DNA of 64,000 nt. It comes from Prunus persica (taxonomy: Eukaryota; Streptophyta; Magnoliopsida; Rosales; Rosaceae). Shown here in pieces: positions 1 through 11,678 of the stretch. Made by a program: the position numbers and the translations under genes. Under the pieces are notes generated by a model. The model ran no database searches and was not told the origin of the DNA. It saw only the letters and a program-made list of their open reading frames with translations. Where the stretch lies: positions 13,141,782 to 13,205,781 of the forward strand of contig NC_034014.1 in assembly GCF_000346465.2 (NCBI RefSeq), in the 5' to 3' direction. Every line of letters begins with the position of its first letter. Position 1 is the first letter of the stretch.

Positions 1-22
1 TCTCTTCATGCCAATGTGTGTA

Positions 23-30
23 CTATAAAT
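23..30 (+). promoter_or_regulatory. TATA box of the RTM2-like gene
   Basis: The motif CTATAAAT lies about 110 bases upstream of the ATG at 138. It is followed about 30 bases later by sequence resembling a plant 5' leader. Position and motif fit a core promoter; the transcription start is inferred. Confidence 0.5.
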
Positions 31-137
31 CCAGCCAACCCTAGAGCTTCCATCACATCGCTCACAAGGTTTCAAACAGAAATCTAATCATACACAGAAA
101 AGAGAGAGACCACTGCAAATTAATAAGGCTAATTTAG

Positions 138-1906
138 ATGGAGGGAAAGCCATTTGCTGCCAATACCAATCGTGTTTTCCAAGACATTGAGCCATTAGAA
201 GAATGGGTACGAGAGCAAGCATCCGACGCTTTCCTCGTCCATCTGTCGGGTTTGTTGCTTATGAATTTCATTTTGTCATGTTGATATTTTTTTCTATATT
301 ATTCTTGTTATTTTTTCAAAACCAAGATGTTGGCAATGTAGAATCCTCTTTGTTTTCTACATCTTGGACGTCTCCACTTATAGCCAATTATTTAGTTTTG
401 TATGGAGCTAGATTCACATGTTAGCAGTTCGACACAGAAAATGGGGGAAAAGAAATAGGGTCAAATCCATATACTTTGCTAGGGTTTTCAATTTGGTCCA
501 TGCATTTTTAAAACATGCAATCATACTCGTATAATTAATTTACATTAGGTTGCAATCAAGCCCAAAAATCTTGAATTTGATAGGTTTTCATGTTCTTTTT
601 ATTTAGTTAAAGGTTTGGATTGGACCAAGAATTTGACATTATTGTACTTCTTCAACGTGAATATTGTTGTATCTAAAAAATGTTTAAAATGTGGGTTAGG
701 TCAGTTGGCTAAGACAGTGTGCGAGTCCCTTTAGCACCCAAGTTCGATCCCGTGCAGAATATCACTTCGTCAAAAAAAAGAAGTTATGTAACAAAGTGGT
801 CACTTTTGCGATTCCACTCATGATTGGAACCTAAATCTTAAACATTTTTTTTATTATATATAAAAAAAAAAAAAAAAAAAAACCAGAAAATCTTACCAAA
901 TTCTAGCCAAAGAATAACGTACAAAAGATTACCTGTGTGTGAAGTTTTGAGTTGATTTTCTTGCTCTCTATATTTTGGAATTGATGGAAGAATATTGGAT
1001 TGGCGTTGATTTATTGTGACAGGATATAAAAAGGAGAATCTGAAGATCCAAGTAACATCAGCTCGATACGTAAGGGTGCTTGGTGAACGCCCACTTGGTG
1101 ACAACAAATGGGAGCGCTTCCGCAAGGAATTCCCAATTCCCTCAAACTGTGATCCCAATGACATTTCTGCCAAATTTGAGAACAGCGTTCTTACTGTCAA
1201 GCTCCCCAAAATGATAGCTCCAGCAGTTGATACAAAAGTATCAAGAACCCCCACCACAGAAGCCCCAAAGCCACCCACCCAAGAAGCTCCTAAGCCACCC
1301 GCCAAGGAAGCTCCTAAGCCACCCGCCACGGAAGCTCCTAAGCCACCCACCACGGAAGCTACAAAGCTTCCTAAACCCATGAGCACCGGTGGGCCGCAGC
1401 CTCAAAAGACTGGTGCTAATAACCAAGAGCAGATCAAGAAAAGCAACGAAGCAACTTCACAGGGGAAAAATAGTAATTACGCGCCTCCGCAGACAACGGA
1501 AAAGGAACCAAGTAGGGTGAGTAAGAGTAGCAACCAAGTGGAAGCTGAGGCTAGCAATGCTGCTCAGAAAACAATGCGCAAGGACAAGAGTGGTGATGGG
1601 TTGGACAAGATTGCTGCTAAAAGCACCGAAAAACTTGAGGAAGATCGCGGGAAAAAGGTTGAGGATTCGACAAAGGAGGAGCTTAGAAGAGCAATATTTG
1701 GGCATCCTGAGGACAATGCTGGTGTTGAGAAGTGCTCTTTTAGCTGTAACTATAAGCAGGTGGTGTATGGGCTGGTTATGGAGATGAAACAGCAGCCAAG
1801 GAAAATGGTGAAATTGGGTTTAGCATTTTTATTTGTTCTGGTGCTTTGGTTGTATGTCAAGCATACAATCAAATCAATTCAGGAAATTAAACGCCAAGAA
1901 CTGTAA
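138..1906 (+). CDS. RTM2-like HSP20-domain protein with C-terminal membrane anchor
   Basis: Two exons, 138-249 and 1023-1906, join in phase across a GT-AG intron and encode about 330 residues. Residues 10-110 form an alpha-crystallin/HSP20 domain, seen in blocks such as NRVFQDIEPLEEW, YKKENLKIQV and RFRKEFPIP. A proline-rich repeat region follows (residues about 117-157), then a charged Lys/Glu-rich stretch, then one hydrophobic helix near the end (LGLAFLFVLVLWLYV) with a short basic tail. This layout is that of the Arabidopsis RESTRICTED TEV MOVEMENT 2 family, plant HSP20-like proteins that lack chaperone activity; RTM2 limits long-distance potyvirus movement in phloem. The function here is inferred only from architecture. 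An AATAAA-type signal lies at 1953-1958. The intron holds a SINE-like remnant and a poly(A) run at 860-882. Confidence 0.85.
691..780 (+). mobile_element. tRNA-derived SINE-like fragment in an intron
   Basis: The stretch starts GTGGGTTAGGTCAGTTGGC, which resembles an RNA polymerase III A box, and has AGTTCGATCCC, a B-box-like motif, about 40 bases later. An A-rich tail follows. It cannot fold into a complete tRNA, so a SINE remnant is the better reading. I see no clear target-site duplication. Confidence 0.5.
1259..1378 (+). repeat. 24-bp coding tandem repeat (EAPKPP units)
   Basis: Five units of 24 bases run in frame (1259, 1283, 1307, 1331, 1355), each encoding an eight-residue EAPKPP-type block with two variable residues. 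The inner units are almost identical in DNA, which suggests recent unit gain or loss. The last unit is diverged (EATKLPKP). Confidence 0.9.
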
Positions 1907-2277
1907 ATCTGTAATGACTGCTCATGCATGCATATGAAAAATGCATGAATTGAATAAAAGGGCTTGACCATTGGAAGGTTATCCCTAATTCATTTACTTA
2001 CATTTTCATTGTAAAATTAGATTTACCAGTTAAAAATTATTATTATGTTCTAAATGTTATTTCATGTTTGATAATTTTCCCAAAAGTAATTTTATACTAA
2101 ATTGTTTCAATCATATCTTATAAGTTCATAAGACTAGTGCAAATAGGATCAGCATCCGGCATGAGAAGCAGATACATGCCATAAGTTTAGGTTAAACATA
2201 ACTGAAAGTCCAGTTGGATATCATGGTAAAACTAGGTCTTATCAAAGACAATATTCTGGCAACACCAGCAACTCAAC

Positions 2278-4433
2278 TTAATTGCTTTCTTCATTTGGGA
2301 ACTCCAACCTGAAAGCCACCCACTTGTCATCACTAACGGGCAGCACCGTTATGCGATTAGGGAATGCAATATCAGGAAATTGTGTGTAAACTCTAACCCT
2401 GTTGCACAGCAAGTAACTCCTCACCCCTGTACCTATCCCTACATTTGTGACAGCAGGAAGATTGGGTTGTATAAATGCTGGCGAGGAAGGGCTTTCTTCA
2501 GTTGAAGGGAACATCAATTCAGAGCATGAAGAAGGATTTCCGGTTTCTTTTATGTTATCCATTTCTAGTACTGCTTGAAATGAATCACAGACCTCAGCTT
2601 CGAGATTGGCGTTGGCTGATAAATCGTGTAATGTGCCTGTTTCATAAATGCAAAAACAAAGAATATAAAGTTTTTTTGGACAAAACAACAAGGTTTTTAA
2701 CATTCCTCCTAGGTATCCGATGAAGATGTCACCTTTCATTTGTTTAGTACATTCCTCATACTTGATATCTGGAGATGAAACCAATTGTTCTTCATGTATG
2801 AGATTCTTGACTGAATCAACAGTCATTCTCAAGTCAGAGCTTTGAGTGGTCTTGAGAGCACCTTCTCTCAGATGGCAGGAAGTTATCTCAGTAGCCCGGC
2901 TCAATCCACCTAAACAGAAATTAACCTTGTCAATGCAAATTCATTGGCTTTCTTCCATGGAAATGTGCACAAGCAGCACATAACTCAAACGTAGGATACA
3001 AATATTGGCATTGCAACAATGTGCAGCAGAGTAAAGATTACCAAACGTAACGCAAAAAATGTCTTGTCAATTAACTAAAGATTTCTCTGAGTAAGCAATG
3101 AACAGAAACCTATCCTCAATTATTCAGCTACCTAATGAAATCATTTATGTGCCTACTGTCTATCATGGTCTAATAAAATTTTTGAAAGACAACTTCATAT
3201 GTAGCAGAAGAACATACAAAATGTGTTCTAATTTATGCTCAGATTAAATGATATACAAAAGAAGCTTCCTTCCGCAAAAAACTTAAACTATATCAGAAGA
3301 GGAAGAATACTAACTAACTTACGCTCTTTTAAAGCAATGTAGGCAACTTTAGCAGCACTCAGCTCTGCCTGTTTCTTGGATTTCCCTGCTTTCCCATAGA
3401 ATTCCTCTCCTTCAACTTCCACAGTGGAGGAGAACGTTGGCAGGTGAGATGCACCGGATCTCGCAGTTTTATATTGTGGCATGTAAAATCCTTCTCTCTG
3501 AGCTAACTCCTGTAAGAGATTCTTGCAATGACCAGATTCAACCTGTACAAGGACATAAAGAAATTAACTCTGTACTCTATTAAATGAATAAATAAAAAAA
3601 ATCATATCTAGGATGTCGCGTAAAATGAACACACGCATCACCATAAGATATTGTTCATTTTGGCAACCACCAAAAAGTGAGAGATAAATAACAAGAAAGT
3701 TAAGGGAACTTGCACTGGTTTGGGCACCGTCTTGTGACGATGACATTGAAACAGCGTTCGCAGCCGCATGCTCTGGCCCCTTCAAAGTGTTGAAGAACTC
3801 TTTGCTTTCAATAGTATGCTCATGATCAGCTGTAACAGTAGGCTCAACTACAAGAGGTGGTCATTGATGATAAAGAAAATCGGCTGTATATTGGAAAGGC
3901 GTATGAAATATTCAATCCATTTAAACTATAGATTAAGTTTGCCAAGTTGAAATGTGCTTCATTCCTATGAACTTCATATAACTATATCTGATTTAAATCT
4001 TTCCCTTTTTGTGATAGTGAAGTGAGTGATATAACAACACTAGCCTCATGCAAGTTTAAGAGTTTCCAAATAGATGCAGAGCAATATTTTTTTTCACTTA
4101 ATAATCTGTAGGGAAGCATACAAGAAAAGTACTAGATTGGAAGAAAAGAAACTAAGAAAGAGATCAAATAGAAGCCAGATGAGAAATATAACAAAACATA
4201 CCAGAAGAAAAAGAAGAAGGTGGAGAGGTGAAGTGGAGGAAAGCGAGCATGGCGGCTTGGTTCTGCGCTTTTTTGGAAGATTTGCAAGCAGCAGGCGAGT
4301 CAAAGGAGAAGCCATTTACAGATACAGAGGCCTTGAAGGCAGGGTTGTGATCCGGTCCATCCTTCATGGTCGTGTATCTTGGCAACCCCCACTTCTTCCC
4401 ATGGCACAGCTCCTGCAGCTTACTCTTGTACAT
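2278..4433 (-). CDS. double-stranded RNA-binding protein (DRB family)
   Basis: Five exons on the minus strand (4433-4202, 3847-3714, 3542-3323, 2909-2733, 2636-2278) join in phase to give about 373 residues. Residues 1-70 are a dsRNA-binding domain (starting MYKSKLQELCHGKKWGLP). Residues about 123-195 are a second one, with the ending GKAGKSKKQAELSAAKVAYIAL typical of the KKxAE...AA helix shared by the two. Between them lies only the C-terminal half of another dsRBD (KEFFNTLKGPEHAAANAVS). The C-terminus, around SYLLCNRVRVYTQFPDIAFP, resembles the conserved tail of three-dsRBD plant DRB proteins. DRB proteins assist Dicer-like enzymes in small-RNA production; the partner here cannot be read. 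The intron after exon 2 best fits a GC-AG intron. Confidence 0.85.
3543..3713 (-). other. probable GC-AG intron in the DRB gene
   Basis: For exon 2 to join exon 3 in phase, the donor that works is AGT|GCAAGT, with GC at 3713-3712. GCAAGT is the usual form of GC donors. Nearby GT donors give the wrong phase (3716, 3710) or a poor context. The acceptor is TACAG at 3547-3543. Confidence 0.6.
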
Positions 4434-5867
4434 TATATTAATTCTAACTAATTTCTTCCTCTTTCTCTAAAACAAAACTGATCCGAGATGATGAACTCTC
4501 AAGGGGAAGAGCTGAAGAATTAGTAGTGTTGTTGGCTTGAGGAAGGAAACTCATCTTTGTGGTTTGGTTTTCTAAAGGCAACATGCAATGCTTCAAGCGT
4601 GAATTTTTGGAGGAAGATTTTCCAATTAGGTGCATTCATTTGGTGTGGAGGCAACAAAACTAAGGCAAATGATCATAATCTCTGCATGTTAAAAGCATGA
4701 GGGGATTAGTAACCAAAAAAAGCATGAGGGAATAATCTGCATTATCTAATGTGTATCTAATATGATACGTTTGAAGGCAGAAATAATATGATTAGTTCGA
4801 TTGTATGTATCTAATATGATAATATAATTTGTTGTTGATATAGTGAAGTTTATTGACAAATACAATTACGAAAAATATTCACACTAAAGTTCTACCATGT
4901 TTGGCGACTTGGATTGAATTGAATTATGAGGTAGAATTGGATTGGATTGGATTACATTGGATTGGAAATGATAATACTAATCCAATGATCTGCTTGGTAT
5001 TACACACGATTAAAGGGTCGGATTTAATGAAATGTGCAATTACATGTCTTGGTAGGATTAGACATAATCCAAACCAACTTAATCCTAACATTTTGGTTTC
5101 GTAGGATTAAACATAGTCCAATTTATGTTATTTTTAGGCCCACCAAACATTTGACTAGGATTATGAATAATATCCAACTACATAATCCAACTCACCAAAC
5201 AGATAATGTAACAATAGCTTTACGGGTACCAACTTATTTATCAACAGATTGATAACAGCATATAAAACCTGGTTACAAATGGTGAAAACGTAGGCTGGTA
5301 TTTTAGTAGAAATCAAATGGACTTTAACAGAGTTAACTTCCTAGGAGGAAACGCGTGTCAAAATCGCGAGGAGGACATGGTGGGTGCAGGATTTTTGGTT
5401 TAGGGTTTAGGGACAGCAGAGTTTTACTCTTTCGATAACCCCTCTCTCTCTCTCTCCTCTCACGCTATCATATTTTCTCCCAACAACCCCTGCTATTCGG
5501 TTTGCTAAAAAACCGAACCCATCAATTACCGCTCGATTACGTCTCTTCAAAGTTCAAACCATTAGCTTCTGCAATTTGACAGCCTGAAGAAAGAGAAGAT
5601 CACAAAAAGAGGTCAGAATTCTTTCTGGGTTGCCTTTCTCATGTTATTTTCGTGAAACTTCTTCTTTCAATTTTGTCTAGAATATGATAAATAAATTGGA
5701 TTCTCAGCAATCTGAACCTCTGATAAACCTGCATATGCATATTGGGAATTTTTTATTCTTAAATATTTCAGCCGTCTCATATCCATGTTTTGTTCTTAAC
5801 AGGTTGGTGTATTTTTGTTTCTAATTTTGTTACTTAATTTGTTCTCTCTCTGTTTTCTGAAGGAAAA
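4434..5867. other. divergent promoter region between the DRB and MIP18 genes
   Basis: The two genes are transcribed away from each other from this 1.4-kb stretch. It holds a MITE (4898-5201), a short CT-rich tract at about 5440-5460 near the probable MIP18 transcription start, and a likely 5'-UTR intron of the MIP18 gene (about 5611 to 5862, acceptor CTGAAG just before the ATG). No coding sequence is seen. Confidence 0.6.
4898..5201. mobile_element. MITE with short terminal inverted repeats
   Basis: The left end TGTTTGGCGACTTGGATT and the right end AATCCAACTCACCAAACA are inverted copies with two mismatches. The interior repeats TTGGATT and AATCC motifs in opposite orientation on the two sides. 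There is no coding capacity. The superfamily and target duplication are not clear. Confidence 0.65.
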
Positions 5868-7923
5868 ATGGTGTCTGAGCTAATAAATGCTAATCCGGTC
5901 ATCTACGAAAAGAAAGAGCGTCGGGTTCGTAGTGTCCCAACTGCTGCTGCAGATGAATATGCTGTTGAACCCATTGACCAACAAGAAATTTTTGATATCC
6001 TTTCTGTATGATTACATGTATGCTTGTAATCTTATATGTACATGAAGCATCTGTGCATATTCTGATGATTTTATCAATGCACATTAAACTCTTGATGAAC
6101 TTAATTACTATAGCTTAACCTTGTGAGTTTGGTTTAAAAGTAGTTTTGTATTTCGTTTTGCATGCCGAGAAGAATTTGGTCTTTCTTAACAATTGTTACA
6201 TCACATTAGAGATATAAAAGACCCAGAACACCCTTACTCGTTGGAGGAGCTCAAAGTAATTACAGAAGATGCAATTGAAGTAGACGATAGTCGTGGTTAC
6301 ATCAGGTAGACAAATCTTTATATGCTCATTTAAATAGTTTTTCCTAATTCAGTTTGGGTTTTAAACTCTGTTGATTGAATAAATGATAATTGTTTTCTTC
6401 AGGGTCACATTTACTCCTACTGTCGAACATTGTAGTATGGCAACGGTTATTGGTCTTTGCTTACGTGTTAAACTCTTAAGGAGCCTGCCTTCTCGTTACA
6501 AGGTATGACCTTTATTTTCTTGTGATTGTTTTTGTCTTACAACATTCTTTATGTACCATTTAATATAGGTGAAAGTGGGAGTGAATTTTGTGATTGCATA
6601 AAAACTGTTCGTACCATTTATTACTAGAATTTTTGTATGACTTTATAAGAAATAAACTGTTTGAACATACTTGCAAAGTGTCACGCACCATTTCTGAAGG
6701 TGTGTGAATTTAGTGTGGAAGCAGGGAACATTCCAAGATGTTCTGCTCGACAACAGTAAAATATTTTGATGAACAAAGCCTGTGCTGTTATTTTGCTATT
6801 TTGTGTCTTGATGCTAGACTGGCTAACAAACCTCCTAGGTTACTACATATAGCGCAAATAAATAACAATGGTAGAAAAAATATTGGAGATAGAGAGACTC
6901 TGGATATGGTTGATTGAATTCAAGGTCAATATAAAATGAAGCAAAGAATGTTTTAATTAATCACTAGAAGTTGGAAGAACTGTATAGGTTCTCAAATTTT
7001 GTGGAGAGTCATCAACAATTCCATTACGTCTTTCTTATTTACATCGTGAAGTTTGCTAAGATCTTGTAAAAGCATTATTCGTATAGTTAGTCACTTAAAA
7101 AAATGATCCATTAATGGCATCTTGGAGATAGCTTTGGTTAAAATCATGGAGTGTTAGAAGTGATAATTGCTAGATGTAGCAGCTGTATCTTCTGATCTGG
7201 CCACACTCCACATACAAGTCGGTGTGCTTTTGTGATGCCATTCAGAGAGAATTCTTTTGCTAACCATTTTGTTCCAAATATTGGCACCGTGTATCATCTT
7301 AAATCTTCTCACTCTGTATTGTCTGCCACCTGTGATGCGCAACCATTTATTGATTTCATGTTACTTAGTTCTTTCTGTTTTCCACTACATTGCTTGATTT
7401 ACCTGCTAAAATTCATACTATTTGTGCAATTAGGATTCTCCTAACTAGAGTCAACATGTGAGTTTCCCTTGTAACACACCCACCCCCCGCCCAGCTCCAA
7501 CACAACTAGCATGGGACACATGGAATCCCATGTGAATCACCAAGTACCACCTTTGTAAAGGCTAAATATGATAGACGGCATAGCAAATGTCAGGTCCCAA
7601 CCCTTCCCCTCCTTTTCTAGATATCTTTTTGTTAGTTGTCTATGGTGCATCTAATTGATTGTTGAATTCTTTATTATTTTTTGGTGGCATTGCCTGATGT
7701 ACTGGTTGAAGTCTCAGCTATTCAAAAGCAGATGCAGAAGTTCTGTTTCCGAAAGCATGATGCAAAAATAATTATTAATTTTGCGAACAACCAATGCAAA
7801 CAAAATGGTCATGGATTTTTTTTTTTTTTTTTTTTTTTTTGGTGGTTAGGTGGATATTAGGGTGGCACCAGGATCTCATGCAACTGAAGCTGCCGGTACT
7901 CTCTCCCTCTCTCTCCCCCTCTC

Positions 7924-7980
<57 letters not shown>

Positions 7981-8874
7981 GTTTCTTGGCCACACAACTC
8001 ATGATTCGTTAATATGATTCTTAGCAATTCACAATATAGTTTATAGCCAGGCATTCCATCTAGCTTGCCGGTCCCGTTTGGTTCACGGAATGAATTTGAG
8101 GGGAAATCATTTCCCATGTCATTTCCCAAGGGGTGGGAAATGGAAGATTCCTTTCCCACGTTTGGTAATGCTGGGAAAGTGACCGAAGATAGCACTTTAT
8201 TTCCTTTCCCATGTTTGTTTTGAGTAGGAATGGAAAACATAGTTTGTATAAATTTTCAATTATACCCATATTAAATTAAATAAAAAAAGAATACATTTAA
8301 TGATATATTGTAATTCTAAATTATTAATGAGGACAAAATTGTCATGAAAAATGTATATTTAATGTTGGTTCATTTCTCCAAACTTTCCCAAGAGGAGGGA
8401 AAACAAAACCTAAGTTGGGAGGATGGCTTCACTTTCCCCCTTACTTTCCCATGGACCAGGCAACGATTTCCCATGCCTGGACTTACCAAACATGAAAAAG
8501 TAATTGATTTCCCATCCCCAAGTCTCCTTTCCCATGAATCAAACGGGGCCTTTCCGACATCTGTTAAAAATCATTTCTCCGACTTATTTTAACTTATTGC
8601 TAATAGAGAAAGTGAAGTCAGTCATACCTTTCATCTTGGTGATAGCTTCTAGTACACAAACACTGGACGTTTTGAAGCATCTATTGGACTACAGGACCTT
8701 AACATGTAGCAAATACGTGACCTGAGCTTAGTATCATCTAACATGTGTGCTTCTATTTTTCTACTGTGTGCAGTTAATAAGCAATTGAATGATAAGGAAC
8801 GGGTGGCAGCGGCACTGGAAAACACAAACCTTTTGGATATGGTTGATGAATGCATTTCTCCTACATATGAATGA
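5868..8874 (+). CDS. AE7: MIP18 family protein, CIA2/AE7-like (cytosolic Fe-S assembly)
   Basis: Five coding exons (5868-5994, 6200-6305, 6403-6502, 7850-7895, 8774-8874) give 159 residues, the normal family length. Recognisable blocks are [27 protein letters not shown] (with the conserved Cys of the MIP18 fold), [13 protein letters not shown] and [12 protein letters not shown]. These match Arabidopsis AE7 and human CIAO2B closely. The protein is part of the late cytosolic iron-sulfur targeting complex (with CIA1 and MET18), which delivers Fe-S clusters to DNA polymerases, helicases and other enzymes. Intron 1 is U12-type. Introns 3 and 4 are large; intron 4 carries a long CT microsatellite and a MITE directly after a very small 46-base exon. 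Confidence 0.93.
5995..6199 (+). other. U12-type (minor spliceosome) AT-AC intron
   Basis: The intron begins ATATCCTTT, the exact U12 AT-AC donor, and ends TTAC. A branch-site motif TTTCTTAAC sits at 6182-6190, about ten bases before the 3' end. Only this splice gives the conserved reading [15 protein letters not shown] across the junction; a GT-AG reading breaks it. Confidence 0.9.
7902..7976 (+). repeat. CT microsatellite in MIP18 intron 4
   Basis: A long run of CT dinucleotides with a few CCC interruptions begins seven bases after the donor of the 46-base exon 4. A poly(T) run (7819-7840) lies just before the acceptor of the same exon. Length polymorphism is likely. Confidence 0.95.
8070..8550. 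mobile_element. foldback MITE in MIP18 intron 4
   Basis: The ends GGTCCCGTTTGGTTCA and TGAATCAAACGGGGCC are near-perfect inverted repeats. Homology continues inwards through TTTCCCATG and GGGAAA motifs in opposite orientation, so the whole element could fold into a hairpin. It has no coding capacity, and I do not see a certain target duplication. Confidence 0.75.
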
Positions 8875-10137
8875 ATATGTGGACTAATTCTAATCGACTG
8901 ATCCAGTCATCGGTATAATACTTTTCTTCCATGTTATTTATGCATTTTGTTGCCGTTTCTGTTTTTCTTATTTGAGTGGCCAGTTAGATGGGAATGATAG
9001 AATAAAAGAAATGATGTCCATTGCTCAAAATTGTGAGCATTTGATTCTTGCCCTATGAAATTTGTATTGTAATACCACAGAATAGCATTATTTTATGTGA
9101 TATGATTTAATTTAATTATCCAACTATTGTATATTTAGGGTTTGATGAATTTTTGTTGGTTGAAAAACTAAACTCGGGGGGGAGGAGTAAGAAGAGAGAG
9201 GGATGAGATAGAAATGGAGAAATTAGAGATAATTTTCAGTTGGTTTTTGTTTCCAAGGGCATCTAATTATTTTCCCCAAATTGAGCACCGTTAATGTCTA
9301 AAATCCTAGAGTGGAAATCTAAATCCTAAGCCGTATGGTATTTACATCCTAAAAGTTAGCAACACACTAGGGAAAAAAAATACTGTCTATCCCATGTTTC
9401 ATACACCTTTATCTCTGTCTCTATCATCACGTGGCTCATGATAGATAAGAAAGGGGTATGAAACATGTTACATGGAAAGTTTACTCAAAAGTGAGGGCTG
9501 CATTGGCTTGATGGAACAAAAAAAAAAAGTACACGAAATCAACCTACATCTAGCAGCACAAGGCACTAGGGAACGTAACTCAATTGAGGTATTTTCTTGA
9601 GTTGAGAGGCAAAGCTTCCCACGATGCATTGGAAAGTTCAGGGGCCCTAAAATTGATTGTCTTGGGATACGCATCGCACAAATGGAGTGAAATGATTTGC
9701 AAATCTGTGATTAGGTTGTTACTTAGGGGATTTGGAGGAATGGACACTGGAAGAAAGGGCAATGATGAAGCTGAAGCCCTCAAACAAATCCTTAAAACCA
9801 AAATTAACTGTTCGAAGCAGCTTATAAACTATATTGCAATGTCGAAAAATAAACTAGCCTAGCACCAAAAAATAAGAAGAAAAAATGACAGGCCACACAA
9901 CACCTAAATAACTGTTCAAAGTATGGCTGTTGCTTACATTTTGATTTAATAAAATCATACTGTAAGATGAATTTTTGTTCTGCAACATGCTCCGAGATCA
10001 TTACAAAAAAGTGGGGCAGAAAAGAGAGCTAATTGCTTTTACTTCATAACGTTACAGGTTTTTCCTGCAATCTAAAACATAAAGGAGAAGCAAAATACAC
10101 AAGGGCTGATAGGAGATTTTGAAGATAATAATGCCAA
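8875..10137. other. intergenic region, no recognised gene
   Basis: This stretch follows the MIP18 stop codon and includes its 3' UTR. An open frame of 92 codons at 9584-9862 (+) has no domain I can recognise and no visible splice context, so it is not called as a gene. Confidence 0.6.
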
Positions 10138-10920
10138 AGCAAAATTGTAGCAATCGTCCCTGGACTAAGACCAAACTTTACTTTTCATCCCTCATATTGT
10201 TAAATTGTTACAGTGGTACTTTAATTATGCCTTCACTTTCAAAAATCGTCTTTTCCGTCATCTCAGTCAACGTTTCTGTTAAAAATAATGATATGGCAAT
10301 GACAAGTCTTACTTGACATTAGGGGTGGGCATCGGGACCGGAAAACCGGAACACCGAACCGAACCGGTGAAAAAAAACCGGTTGACCAAAAAAGTCAACA
10401 AACCGGACCGGAACCGGACCGAACCGGTTCCGGTTCTGGTTTTACATCTCTCCGCATCGGACCGGACCGAACCGGACCGGTCATATATTTTATATTTATA
10501 TTTTTACAAAATTTTAAAATCTAATGCCATTTTTTAACTTTTATAATCACTAATTTTCCAAGTTCAACTTCAAAAAATTTCTAAATGTATGAATTGGATT
10601 ATTTGTTCATTTTTAAGCTAAAAAAATAAGTTATTTATTATAATTTTTTTATTTAAAAAATTAAAAAAAAAAAATTTAAAAAAAAAAATTTAAAAATTAA
10701 TAATCCGGTTCAAAACCGGAACCGGTCAGAACCGGTTAGAACCGAACCGGCCGGTTTTCGAAATTTTTTTTGCTTAAACCGGACCGAACCGGACCGATTA
10801 AATAATACCGGTTTCGGTTCCGGTTTGAGGTGAGAACCGGACCGAACCGGACCGCGCCCACCCCTACTTGACATGGGTAAAAATGTCTTTTCACACAATT
10901 TTTAAAAAAAATAAATCAAA

Positions 10921-10962
<42 letters not shown>

Positions 10963-11629
10963 CCCAATTCCCCCCCACCCCATCAACACCAATTCTTCTC
11001 TTCTTTTAATTTATAGTTCTCCTTCCTTCAACTGCAATGCAATTTTGCACTGCCCAGCTTTTTAGTGGCATAGGAACTGTTAAGCTTCAGGGGACGCACA
11101 ACTAAATTACTCTCAGCATCTCCAGTTGCAACTCTAACCTCTTCATCTGTCCAGCAATGCTTCAACAATCTGAAAATGAAAACATTCAAGGCAACATAAG
11201 ACATATATTTCTCACCCGTATTTCTTCCCCCCCACCAATTTCTTCACCCACCCAAATTTCTTCCCAACCCCAAATTTCTTTGCTGACAAAGCCAAGCATG
11301 ACTTAGCTAAGTACATGAAATTGAAACTTGTATGAGGAGCGATCTTCAGTGCAGCCAAAAACCCAAAAGGTGATGGAAAGCGATCCATCCTCCCACTAAG
11401 GAGACGGACAATGCAAGTGGCCCACCTAGATACCCATCAACCCTCTGCTTCTCTGTTTTGACCAGATCTGGGGTGGAGGATGGGGGCTGGGGTTCTAGGT
11501 TCGTGGGTGTTGGGGTTGTGAGCTACGGTAGATGGTGGCTATGGAATAGGTTTGAGGGTTGGAGCTTGCAGGTGGTAGTCATGGGGGAAGAAGAAATCGT
11601 CGAGGGAAGAGGGAGAGCACACAGGAGGG

Positions 11630-11678
<49 letters not shown>

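Noticed and set aside
691..780. tRNA gene
   Set aside because: A- and B-box-like motifs are present, but the acceptor and anticodon arms do not fold. A tRNA-derived SINE explains it better.
1241..1426. Minus-strand Gly/Leu/Arg-rich frames opposite the RTM2-like repeats
   Set aside because: They are mirror products of the repeated coding sequence.
4074..4451. 125-codon plus-strand frame
   Set aside because: It lies antisense to exon 1 of the DRB gene, which has a clear domain and good splice sites.
7794..8012. Ser/Leu or Arg/Glu repeat proteins
   Set aside because: They are translations of the CT microsatellite in an intron.
9584..9862. 92-codon plus-strand frame
   Set aside because: It has no recognisable domain, no context and a second frame open on the other strand. 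It could be a gene fragment but cannot be supported.
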